Translations under genes and position numbers: made by a program
Part shown: one piece after another, positions 1 through 6,013 of the stretch
How positions within the stretch are numbered: position 1 is the stretch's first letter
Layout of the letters: each line of letters opens with the position of its first letter
NCBI RefSeq assembly: GCF_000161455.1
Contig: NZ_CM000745.1
Location: forward strand, 5,426,936-5,432,948
DNA length: 6,013 nucleotides
Direction: 5' to 3'
Source: Bacillus pseudomycoides DSM 12442
GTDB taxonomy: Bacteria > Bacillota > Bacilli > Bacillales > Bacillaceae_G
Notes under the pieces: generated by a model
Seen by the model: the letters and a program-made list of their open reading frames with translations, nothing else
The model's database searches: none
Told to the model about the DNA's origin: nothing

Positions 1-2342
1 AGAATCCGCTTTCCGATATTACTTCTTGAAGAATGCTGCACATCATCTTGAGTAATTGGATAATACGTAACATGAACGGTAGTTTCTGTAATTCCATACA
101 TATTAATTAGCTGTGTGTTCTGTTCTCCATACCTTTGAAACCATGGTAGCAAGCTGGTAGGATCGAGTGCTTCCCCACCAAATATGACATAGCGCAGATG
201 CAAGTTTTTATTCTCATCTTCTTGTTCACACACTTGTATCAATTGTCGAAATGCGGATGGTGTCTGATTAAGAACCGTAACCTCTTCCTCTACTAACAGT
301 TGATAGAAATCCTTAGGCGATCGACTAATCCAGTAAGGAACAACAACCAATCTTCCTCCATAGAGCAATGCTCCCCAAATTTCCCAAACTGAGAAGTCAA
401 ACGCATAAGAATGGAAAAGCGTCCAAGTATCTTTTTCATCAAACTGATACCAACATTCCGTTGATTTAAATAAACGACTCACATTGTGATGTTCTACCAT
501 AACTCCCTTCGGATTCCCTGTTGATCCCGAAGTATAGATCACATAAGCGAGATGTTGGGGACTTACATCAGAAATCGGTAAAGCAGTACTTTCTTTCTCA
601 ATCTCAACCTGATCTCGATCAAGGCAAATCGATTTAATATTCTCTGGTAACCATTTCGATTCTTTTAAACTCTCTTGCGTTACGACTAACTGAATGCTAG
701 CATCCTCTAAAATATACTGAAGTCGCTGCTCTGGATATGTTGGATCAAGTGGAACATAAGCTCCACCAGCCTTCAGAATCCCCAAAATACCTACAATCAT
801 TTCAAGAGAACGTTCAACACAAAGCCCAACCAATGAATCAGGTCCTACTCCCTTTTTCTGTAGATAGTGAGCTAACTGATTCGCACGTTCATTAAGCTCA
901 CTATAGGTAAGCCCCTCCTTTTCATACACAACTGCAATGGCATTTGGATGAATCGTCGCTTGCTGCTCAAACAACTCATGGATGGTTGCTTGAGGTGGAA
1001 AGTCAAGCTTAGGATTGTTGAACTCTACTAGACTTTTTCTTTTATCTTCTTCTGAAATGATTTCGATCTCAGCAACCTTCTGCTTCGGATTTTCAAATGT
1101 GTTTTCCATTAATGCTAGCATGGTGTTAAAAAAGCGAATTATCTCTTCTTTGGAAAATAGCTCTTCACGATAATCAACATGTACTTGTAAAGAGTCTATA
1201 TCAGTCAAATTTTCGATATGTACTGCAAAGTCTTGCACCTCTTCACGATTTGGAATCCAAAGAGAATCACCACTTTCAGCACGTTCTCTATAATCAATCG
1301 TAGTTCCAAAAAGTCGAACATTACTGTTATTCTCTTTATTAATCTGCTTTAATAACAAATCAAATGGATATTTCTGATGTCGTAATGATTTACTTTGTTT
1401 TCTAGACACTCGACCAATAAATGAGAGTACTTCTTCTTCAGGATCGATATCCATTCTTAGAGGAACTGTACTCACCATCATTCCAATTAATTCCCGCTCC
1501 ATTTTAGTCATACGATTGCCGTAAGCCATTCCCAAGGCAATATCAAGCGATGAGGTCCATCGATACATCGACAACGAAAGCGCAGCAACAAAAAAAGTAT
1601 ATATACTAAATTTGTAATCTCCAGAAAATTTCTCTATCTTTTTCTTCAAATGTTCCGATAATGTAAACGTCTCACGTGATGCTCTCGTACTAACTTGGTA
1701 AGCATCATAGGGTTTCAATCCCGTCACGGATGGAAGTGTATTGAATTCCTCTAACCAAAAGTTTTGATCCTTTTGAAAACGACTGCTGTTCAAGTATGTC
1801 TGTTCATTGACTAGAAACTGAACATATGAGTTCCTAGGTATGCTCACATCTGTCTCACTATGAAACTTATGATAATATTTAGCAATCTGACTAGTAAAAA
1901 TTTGGATTGATAAACCATCCATGATAATGTGATGGACATTGCCAAAGACGGCACACTCATTATCGCTTAATTTTATTAAAGCGAAATAGTATAAATCAGA
2001 ATCAAATAATGTAAACGTCTCTTGCGCCTTCTGCTCAATCCATTTTTCCAGCAAATCTGAATCTCTCTCAGAACTGAAATCAAAGAAGTCAAATTCTCGT
2101 TCTTGATGTTTAACAAAATATTGCTCAGGTTCCTGATGTCCATGTTCTTTCAGCCTGATACACAAACCATCGTTTTCACTAATAACACGATTCATGGCTC
2201 GATTTAATAATGAATAATCCATTTTTCGATGGATCTTGAACAAGAATTTTAGATTACATATACCTTTACCTGAATAAATAACTTCTGTATACCATATTCT
2301 CCTCTGTGGATGACTTAAAAGATAACGCTCCTCATTGGACAT
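1..2342 (-). CDS. krsA: Lipopeptide NRPS, first module (starter C domain + Thr-activating A domain), 3' end cut by window edge; probable kurstakin synthetase KrsA
   Basis: 780 residues are visible. Residues 1-440 form a condensation domain. It has QRRIWYTE at 13-20, the intact catalytic motif HHIIMDG at 137-143, IGMMVSTVPLR at 286-296 and RHQKYPFDLL at 321-330. These closely resemble the N-terminus of surfactin synthetase SrfAA, whose first C domain joins a fatty acyl chain to residue 1. The adenylation domain starts near 454, with the ATP-binding loop YTSGSTGNPKG from 603 and FDFSVWEIW from 648. Pocket residues by the GrsA scheme are D649, F650, W653, N692, I720, G722, M748, V756 and H757. 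They spell DFWNIGMVH, the threonine code (the final Lys lies outside the window). The A-domain end, carrier domain and any later modules are not visible. The ATG start has GAAGGGAG about 8 nt upstream. Kurstakin is an acyl-Thr-Gly-Ala-Ser-His-Gln-Gln lipopeptide, so acyl transfer onto Thr fits. The NRPS and Thr calls are very secure. The krsA name is inferred; another acyl-Thr lipopeptide is possible. Confidence -1.
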   Translation of the reverse strand, partial: MSNEERYLLSHPQRRIWYTEVIYSGKGICNLKFLFKIHRKMDYSLLNRAMNRVISENDGLCIRLKEHGHQEPEQYFVKHQEREFDFFDFSSERDSDLLEKWIEQKAQETFTLFDSDLYYFALIKLSDNECAVFGNVHHIIMDGLSIQIFTSQIAKYYHKFHSETDVSIPRNSYVQFLVNEQTYLNSSRFQKDQNFWLEEFNTLPSVTGLKPYDAYQVSTRASRETFTLSEHLKKKIEKFSGDYKFSIYTFFVAALSLSMYRWTSSLDIALGMAYGNRMTKMERELIGMMVSTVPLRMDIDPEEEVLSFIGRVSRKQSKSLRHQKYPFDLLLKQINKENNSNVRLFGTTIDYRERAESGDSLWIPNREEVQDFAVHIENLTDIDSLQVHVDYREELFSKEEIIRFFNTMLALMENTFENPKQKVAEIEIISEEDKRKSLVEFNNPKLDFPPQATIHELFEQQATIHPNAIAVVYEKEGLTYSELNERANQLAHYLQKKGVGPDSLVGLCVERSLEMIVGILGILKAGGAYVPLDPTYPEQRLQYILEDASIQLVVTQESLKESKWLPENIKSICLDRDQVEIEKESTALPISDVSPQHLAYVIYTSGSTGNPKGVMVEHHNVSRLFKSTECWYQFDEKDTWTLFHSYAFDFSVWEIWGALLYGGRLVVVPYWISRSPKDFYQLLVEEEVTVLNQTPSAFRQLIQVCEQEDENKNLHLRYVIFGGEALDPTSLLPWFQRYGEQNTQLINMYGITETTVHVTYYPITQDDVQHSSRSNIGKRI

Positions 2343-2356
2343 AAAGAAATCTCCCT

Positions 2357-3619
2357 TCAAAGATTAGTTACTTTTATGTGTTCGTTTTCATGTTTAACCC
2401 AAAAATATTTTTGTAATGAAACCCCAATTACTCCAATGATGATGAGCCCAATACCTACATAAAGATAGAGCTGAATTACTCCGAAAAGGTGAACTAGTGG
2501 TCCGCTCATAGCTGGAGAAATGATGAGGACTGCATTTGCTAAACTGCTTTGAATTCCAAACACTCTTCCGACCTGTTCTTGATGAGATTCTATTTGCAGA
2601 ATGACTTGATTGGATACAAGCATAAGTCCACTTCCAATACCAGCGATAAAACTAATCAGATAGCCAAAAATAAGAGATGTACCGGGACTTACCAGACTTA
2701 TCAGACTAATTCCGCCAAAGCCAATTCCCATTAAAGCAATGCCCCCACATACTACCCAACCGTATTGAAAATGTTTTATTTTTTGTGTTAAGAATGCACC
2801 AAGTATTCCCCCAATACCAATAATAGAAATGATATATCCCATTTTACTCTTATCATTTGGGAACAAACTCTTAAATAAAGTAGGGAACTGCGAGTCTACT
2901 AATTGTAATACTGCCATACCTATTGTAAAGAAAATCATGGTTGATAATATCATCCGATTGGATAATACATAACTCCAACCTTGTAACCAGGCAGTCCAAG
3001 TGCTTTGCTGTTGCTTTTCTATATATTCTCTTGACAGAGATTCCTTAAACCTTATTGTGGGCAATAAAACCAAAGCAGCTAGTAAACTACATATTGCCCT
3101 TATTACAAGACAAAACTCTGGCTGAAACCAGCTCAGTAACACTCCACCTATAAGCGGACCCACTATCTTGGTTCCTTGCTCAACTATACCGTTGATACTT
3201 ACCGCTTTGGTAAGTAAATCAGGGGATACAATTTGTCGTGTTAGTGTTTGCTGTGCAGGATAATAGAAAACGGTAAAAATGGATCGAATCATTAAAGCTA
3301 ACAAAAGCCAATGAATATTTTGGACAAATAAAAGAACGATTGTTAATAGACCAACCATTAGATTACTAAACATCATAATTGGAATTTTTCTAAAGCGATC
3401 AGCAATCACACCTGCCCATGAACTAAATAAAATTCCTGGAAGTGCATACGCAACGGGAATCAATCCAATCATAGTAGGGTCTACTTCCCATTCAAAACCA
3501 ACAATGGTCATAATGGCTAACATATCAATAAATACTCCGAGCATAATCAGTGAATACGCAGAGAAAACTTGTAAATAAATTGTATTTCCCCATAGACTTT
3601 TTGAGTCGGTAGTTTTCAT
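2357..3619 (-). CDS. krsE: MFS exporter next to lipopeptide NRPS; probable KrsE
   Basis: A 420-residue, strongly hydrophobic protein with about 12 membrane segments and the length typical of MFS drug/siderophore exporters (MFS_3, EntS-like group). The loop 2-3 signature of MFS proteins is present at residues 70-78 (GVIADRFRK). YYPAQQTLTRQ at 119-129 and GPLIGG at 154-159 are typical of this subgroup. A glycine-rich helix (GIGGILGAF) lies near 268-276, and a charged tail follows residue 403. The ATG start has AAGGAGA 8 nt upstream, at 3628-3634. The gene ends 14 nt before the NRPS start with no terminator between them, so the two are probably cotranscribed. In the kurstakin locus of B. thuringiensis/B. 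cereus an efflux gene, krsE, precedes krsABC, and the locus is reported to be activated by the NprR-NprX quorum sensor. Exporter family is sure; kurstakin as substrate is inferred from context. Confidence -1.
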   Translation of the reverse strand: MKTTDSKSLWGNTIYLQVFSAYSLIMLGVFIDMLAIMTIVGFEWEVDPTMIGLIPVAYALPGILFSSWAGVIADRFRKIPIMMFSNLMVGLLTIVLLFVQNIHWLLLALMIRSIFTVFYYPAQQTLTRQIVSPDLLTKAVSINGIVEQGTKIVGPLIGGVLLSWFQPEFCLVIRAICSLLAALVLLPTIRFKESLSREYIEKQQQSTWTAWLQGWSYVLSNRMILSTMIFFTIGMAVLQLVDSQFPTLFKSLFPNDKSKMGYIISIIGIGGILGAFLTQKIKHFQYGWVVCGGIALMGIGFGGISLISLVSPGTSLIFGYLISFIAGIGSGLMLVSNQVILQIESHQEQVGRVFGIQSSLANAVLIISPAMSGPLVHLFGVIQLYLYVGIGLIIIGVIGVSLQKYFWVKHENEHIKVTNL

Positions 3620-3733
3620 AAAAACGATCTCCTTAAGTTTACTAAAATGGATGTTTTTGCGTACATGGGCCCTTTATTGGATATAATTAATCACTCTAAC
3701 TATTTTTATTTAAACTTTAATACAATTCAAACT
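3620..3733 (-). promoter_or_regulatory. Intergenic leader of the exporter-NRPS operon, probable promoter region
   Basis: This 114-bp AT-rich gap separates the small upstream gene from the exporter. It must hold the exporter ribosome site (AAGGAGA, 3628-3634), and it is the closest place for the operon promoter. Read on the minus strand it contains TTGAAT, then 17 nt, then AAAAAT near its upstream end. That is only a weak match to a sigma-A promoter, as expected if an activator is needed. I see no hairpin terminator after the 107-residue gene, so readthrough from upstream is also possible. No specific activator site was recognised. Confidence -1.
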
Positions 3734-4057
3734 TCAATTAATCATAAAGTTCATTATCTTTTTTCGCTCTACTAAATCAAATACATTTATCTCTTCATCT
3801 CTTGTTTTTTCAAGTTCTTTCATTTTCTGTTCTTGCTCTGAAATAATCTCCCTTACAAATAAACGAAAGCGAATTAGAAAATCCCTATTCATGTTGTCAT
3901 TTCCTGCAACATTAAACAACGGGAATAGTTCATTAATCAATTCATGTTCATATAATTCTCTTTGATTTTCCTCTTCTACAAGATTCACCTTCACTCGATG
4001 AAAATAATGATTTAATAGTTCTGTAACTTTATTATTTACAGTAGTTTGAACATCCAA
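3734..4057 (-). CDS. Small charged helical protein of unknown function, TTG start
   Basis: A 107-residue protein that I do not recognise. It is rich in Glu, Asn, Arg and Leu and is predicted to be mostly helical. There is no signal peptide, membrane segment or cysteine pattern. Residues 60-103 (from FLIRFRLFVRE through SEQEQKMKELEKTRDEE to ERKK) could form an amphipathic or coiled-coil helix. The first codon of the open frame is TTG (4055-4057), preceded at 7 nt by AAAAAGGG. The nearby upstream ATGs are in other frames that stop quickly, and the first in-frame ATG is around residue 56, so TTG is the best start. The gene lies 114 bp upstream of the exporter on the same strand and may be read with it. 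The good ribosome site and uninterrupted frame favour a real gene. A role in lipopeptide synthesis is not shown. Confidence -1.
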   Translation of the reverse strand: MDVQTTVNNKVTELLNHYFHRVKVNLVEEENQRELYEHELINELFPLFNVAGNDNMNRDFLIRFRLFVREIISEQEQKMKELEKTRDEEINVFDLVERKKIMNFMIN

Positions 4058-4064
4058 TCCACAT

Positions 4065-4072
4065 CCCTTTTT
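4065..4072 (-). promoter_or_regulatory. Ribosome binding site that supports the TTG start of the 107-residue gene
   Basis: AAAAAGGG on the minus strand sits 7 nt before the TTG at 4055-4057. Its spacing is normal for Bacillus, and no ATG in the same frame lies nearby. This is the main argument for the chosen start. Confidence -1.
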
Positions 4073-4152
4073 CAGAATTTTCTACACTTTACACCCCACA
4101 TACTATCACACAAAATTCCCTCCTACTATCATCATAAGGTTGAAATAATCGA

Positions 4153-4181
4153 ATTAGAAAATTCAGATAAAAACACATCAA
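4153..4181 (-). promoter_or_regulatory. Candidate sigma-A promoter upstream of the 107-residue gene
   Basis: On the minus strand, TTGATG (4176-4181) and TCTAAT (4153-4158) are separated by exactly 17 nt. Each differs from the sigma-A consensus at two positions. Transcription would start near 4145, leaving an untranslated leader of roughly 90 nt before the TTG start. Such matches are common by chance in AT-rich DNA. Confidence -1.
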
Positions 4182-4400
4182 TAGACCCATTTTATTTACT
4201 ACCGTCATTAAAATATCCTACTTATCAATAAGACTACTAAGCTATTTTTATATAATGATTGATAGATTTTTATTAAATAAAAAATTCAAATAAGTTTACA
4301 CTATGCCCAACTTCTGTCATTTGAATCGATTTAAGTTCCCTCCTATTCACATTGTATTTTTTGTTACTTGTTTACTCCTTTAGAATACCCAAATAATGTA

Positions 4401-4422
4401 AACATCGGATTAATCCAATGTT
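4401..4422. promoter_or_regulatory. 22-bp operator-like palindrome
   Basis: AACATcGGATTAATCCaATGTT is a near-perfect inverted repeat: 10 of 11 half-site positions pair, with a mismatch only at positions 6/17. It is contiguous, with no loop, so it looks like a binding site for a dimeric repressor or activator rather than a terminator hairpin. No T-run follows it on either strand. The regulator and target gene are unknown; the nearest genes are the 107-residue gene on the minus strand and nothing convincing on the plus strand. Confidence -1.
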
Positions 4423-4509
4423 AAGCATTCGTAAATATAAGCAATATAATATTATGCCATCGAGATGCTATTTTGAATATTCCGTAAAAAAACACCTAAT
4501 ATGTGGCAA

Positions 4510-4555
<46 letters not shown>

Positions 4556-4566
4556 CCCATCATCAT

Positions 4567-4700
4567 ACATACCCTCACCTTAAGAGATTTTAATACCCTT
4601 AAATACAAAAAGGCGTCATCCTTTCTAATAACCTTGCTTAGAAAGAATAACGGTTTTGTACAATTGAGGGTAGTTGATATTCTTAAGTTGATGGGCATAT
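4567..4700. mobile_element. Imperfect long palindrome, MITE-like element with IS231-type ends
   Basis: The two halves are inverted copies centred on position 4633. Pairing 4579-4628 with 4687-4638 without gaps gives 35 Watson-Crick and 4 G-T pairs out of 50. The arms continue outward through CCC/GGG and TCA/TGA with a one-base bulge at 4692. The core is a 7-bp stem (4621-4627 with 4639-4645). The right end, read inward, is CATATGCCCATCAACTTAAG, which from memory resembles the terminal inverted repeat of IS231 and related mobile insertion cassettes of the B. cereus group. The left end carries the related CCCTCACCTTAAG. No transposase is encoded and I found no clear target-site duplication. It may instead belong to the structured bcr-type repeats of this group. 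The palindrome is certain; the family is a guess. Confidence -1.
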
Positions 4701-4702
4701 GA

Positions 4703-5038
4703 CGGTACCCCAAATGATTTCAAGTTTTCATTATTTGCGCAATCCGTCACTCCGCAATCTGGCCAAATACATAAAGATAGAGTAACAAAACAAAAGCCAA
4801 AGTTAGACACATTACTTTTTTAAGCTATTGTTTTAGAATAAAGTTTGTTCAAATTAATGCAAATAACCTTGAAAAACGAACAAAAAGAAAGAGCCTGTTT
4901 AAAAAAAGATTTAAGTTTCGATTTTATAAAAAAGTTTGTTCATTTTTCACCTTAGATCTTCCGCAATAGCGCCCAATTGTTAAAAAACATGAAGGTGTTA
5001 TATCGACAATAGTTATCCTGAGAACATGACAAATAATT
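4703..5038. other. Gene-free spacer with short repeats
   Basis: No supported gene on either strand. It contains a 7-bp direct repeat CGCAATC (4738-4744 and 4753-4759) and a 12-bp direct repeat AAAGTTTGTTCA (4840-4851 and 4931-4942). An inverted partial copy, GAACAAA, lies between the latter two at 4878-4884. The rest is A- and T-rich with no recognisable RNA gene. It looks like decayed accessory DNA between the ABC operon terminator and the palindromic element. Confidence -1.
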
Positions 5039-5065
5039 AAAGCACGGAAAAATTTCCCGTGCTTT
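5039..5065 (-). terminator. Rho-independent terminator of the ABC transporter operon
   Basis: A 9-bp perfect stem (AAAGCACGG 5039-5047 with CCGTGCTTT 5057-5065) closes a 9-nt loop. Read on the minus strand, the stem is followed by a U-rich stretch (CUUUAAUUAUUU). It lies 62 nt after the permease stop. The A/T-flanked stem also gives four T residues on the plus strand, so weak bidirectional action is possible. Confidence -1.
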
Positions 5066-5127
5066 TCCAAACATATATTTTATTTCGGAAGTTTTAGTTG
5101 CCATGAGACACCGAACCGATGGTGTAC

Positions 5128-5877
5128 TTACCCTAACTGGCGTTTAAATGCTTTACTGGCGAAGAAGTAAGCGATGACCATAATGCCGACGCACCAAGCA
5201 AGCGCGATCCAGATACCGTTGCCAACAGACCCTTCATACAAGAGGGCACGAATCGCATTCACGATTGAAGTCACGGGCTGGTTCTCAGCGAACGCACGGA
5301 CAATTTTAGGCATAGTTTCGGTAGGAACAAAGGCCGAACTGATAAACGGCAGGAAAATCAGCGGGTACGAGTAGGCCGTCGCCCCTTCCATAGACCTCGC
5401 TGTCAACCCGGGAATGACCGCCAGCCATGTCAGCGCCAGCGTAAACAGCCCGAGTATCCCAGCTACCGCGAGCCAATCTAGGATATCAGCGCTGGAACGG
5501 AAGCCCATCAAGAGCGCAACGAGGATAACCACCACGATAGTAAGCACATTGGAAACAAGTGAGGTCAATACGTGAGCCCACAATACCGACGAGCGCTTGA
5601 TAGGCATGGTAATGAAACGCGCCATCAGCCCGCTCTTTACATCCGTAAACAGCCGCACGGAAGTGTAAGCTACACCGGATGCGATAGCCATCAGCAAGAT
5701 TCCCGGCAATAAATAATTGACGTAGTTGTCCGTTCCTGTCTCTATGGCGCCGCCAAATACGTAAACAAACAGCAGCATCATCATAATCGGCGTAATCGCT
5801 ACCGTGATAATCGTATCCGGGCTGCGCATGATGTTGCGCATTAAACGCCCTAGTAACACCCCTGTTTTGCTTTTCAT
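5128..5877 (-). CDS. ABC-2 type transporter permease, daunorubicin-resistance DrrB-like
   Basis: A 249-residue integral membrane protein with six likely membrane segments, near residues 22-43, 53-75, 103-125, 135-158, 168-186 and 222-242. It matches the ABC-2 permeases of DrrAB-type drug exporters in length and pattern. The loop KSGLMARFITMPIKRSSVL (81-99) is typical of the family, as are SSAFVPTETMP (180-190) and ENQPVTSIVNAIRALL (198-213) in the last third. The ATG start directly follows the stop of the ATPase gene (TAAATG), with AAGGAGGAG 6 nt upstream inside that gene, so the two are translationally coupled. These proteins work with a separate ATPase to expel hydrophobic drugs, antibiotics or lipids. 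The substrate cannot be told from sequence. Base composition is clearly GC-richer than the lipopeptide genes, suggesting foreign origin. Confidence -1.
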   Translation of the reverse strand: MKSKTGVLLGRLMRNIMRSPDTIITVAITPIMMMLLFVYVFGGAIETGTDNYVNYLLPGILLMAIASGVAYTSVRLFTDVKSGLMARFITMPIKRSSVLWAHVLTSLVSNVLTIVVVILVALLMGFRSSADILDWLAVAGILGLFTLALTWLAVIPGLTARSMEGATAYSYPLIFLPFISSAFVPTETMPKIVRAFAENQPVTSIVNAIRALLYEGSVGNGIWIALAWCVGIMVIAYFFASKAFKRQLG

Positions 5878-6013
5878 TTATATCTCCTCCTTTTTACTGA
5901 TGATTGCGAGGAAAATTTCCTCCAATGTTGGCTGCTTCTCGATATACTCCACTTTTGCTGGCGGGAACATCTCTTTGAGTTCAGTAAGGGTACCAGTCGT
6001 GATAATTTTTCCG
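5878..6013 (-). CDS. ABC transporter ATP-binding subunit, DrrA-like, C-terminal tail only
   Basis: Only the last 44 residues and stop are in the window; the gene continues past the right edge. They contain GKIITTGTLTELKE and QPTLEEIFLAII. These belong to the C-terminal extension found after the nucleotide-binding domain in DrrA-type ATPases, where a line such as PTLEEVFL is a hallmark. Walker and signature motifs lie outside the window. The TAA stop abuts the permease ATG, and the last codons hold the permease ribosome site. Pairing with the permease makes an energy-coupled exporter. Confidence -1.
   Translation of the reverse strand, partial: GKIITTGTLTELKEMFPPAKVEYIEKQPTLEEIFLAIISKKEEI
5884..5892 (-). 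promoter_or_regulatory. Ribosome binding site for the permease, inside the ATPase gene
   Basis: AAGGAGGAG on the minus strand overlaps the last lysine and glutamate codons of the ATPase and lies 6 nt before the permease ATG. This supports coupled translation of the two subunits. Confidence -1.

Larger units (their letters stand above)
4058..4400. other. AT-rich spacer upstream of the 107-residue gene, no convincing gene
   Basis: No frame here codes for a recognisable protein. The stretch holds two near-identical minus-strand Shine-Dalgarno-like motifs (TAGGAGGGAA; plus-strand TTCCCTCCTA at 4116-4125 and 4336-4345). Neither is followed at good spacing by a long frame. A 39-codon minus-strand frame (4089-4208, ATG start, weak AGTAGGA 7 nt upstream) runs through the first motif but has no family resemblance. 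The region probably holds the promoter of the 107-residue gene. Confidence -1.

Noticed and set aside
2549..2734. Plus-strand frame inside the MFS exporter gene
   Set aside because: Antisense shadow of a well-supported membrane protein gene.
3661..3690. Plus-strand TATAAT with upstream TTGCGT in the leader of the exporter operon
   Set aside because: The spacing is 19 nt, and no plus-strand gene follows, so it is probably chance in AT-rich DNA.
4089..4208. 39-codon minus-strand frame with a weak ribosome site
   Set aside because: Short, Cys/Phe/Leu-rich, no known family, and it overlaps the candidate promoter of the downstream gene. Not supported without expression data.
4046..4231. 61-codon plus-strand frame
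   Set aside because: Overlaps the start region of the 107-residue gene, lacks a ribosome site, and has low-complexity composition typical of noncoding DNA.
4625..4810. 61-codon minus-strand frame
   Set aside because: Half of it is the right arm of the palindromic element; no ribosome site and no recognisable domain.
5108..5125. Small hairpin ACACC/GGTGT just after the permease stop
   Set aside because: Only a 5-bp stem with no T-run; the stronger terminator lies at 5039-5065.
5174..5374. Plus-strand frame inside the ABC permease gene
   Set aside because: Antisense shadow of a gene with clear family motifs.

Overview
The window most likely comes from a member of the Bacillus cereus group (B. 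cereus / B. thuringiensis type). It is AT-rich Firmicute DNA with strong GGAGG-type ribosome sites. Its left half matches the layout of the kurstakin lipopeptide locus: an MFS exporter gene (krsE) directly upstream of an NRPS gene whose first module is a surfactin-type starter condensation domain plus a threonine-activating adenylation domain (krsA). Species and locus identity are inferred from gene order and domain logic, because no database search was possible.

Layout, with every gene on the minus strand. (1) 1-2342: N-terminal 780 residues of the NRPS, cut by the window edge inside the A domain. (2) 2357-3619: MFS exporter, 14 nt upstream of the NRPS and probably in the same operon. (3) 3734-4057: a 107-residue charged, helical protein of unknown function, apparently started from TTG. 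(4) 4058-5038: about 1 kb without a convincing gene. It holds a 22-bp operator-like palindrome, 11 perfect copies of AATC, and an imperfect palindromic (MITE-like) element of about 135 bp whose ends resemble IS231-type inverted repeats. (5) 5039-5065: a terminator. (6) 5128-5877 and 5878-6013: a DrrB-like ABC-2 permease and the C-terminal tail of its DrrA-like ATPase, arranged stop-to-start. This pair is visibly GC-richer than the rest of the window.

Functionally, the NRPS should load a beta-hydroxy/fatty acyl chain onto threonine to start a lipopeptide, and the MFS protein probably exports the product. The ABC pair is a separate drug/antibiotic-export-type operon. It ends at its own terminator, and its base composition suggests independent acquisition. 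The spacer between the two units carries repeat and mobile-element debris and is the least explained part of the window. I did not find a clearly new biological system. The best leads are the palindromic element, the tetranucleotide tract and the 22-bp palindrome.
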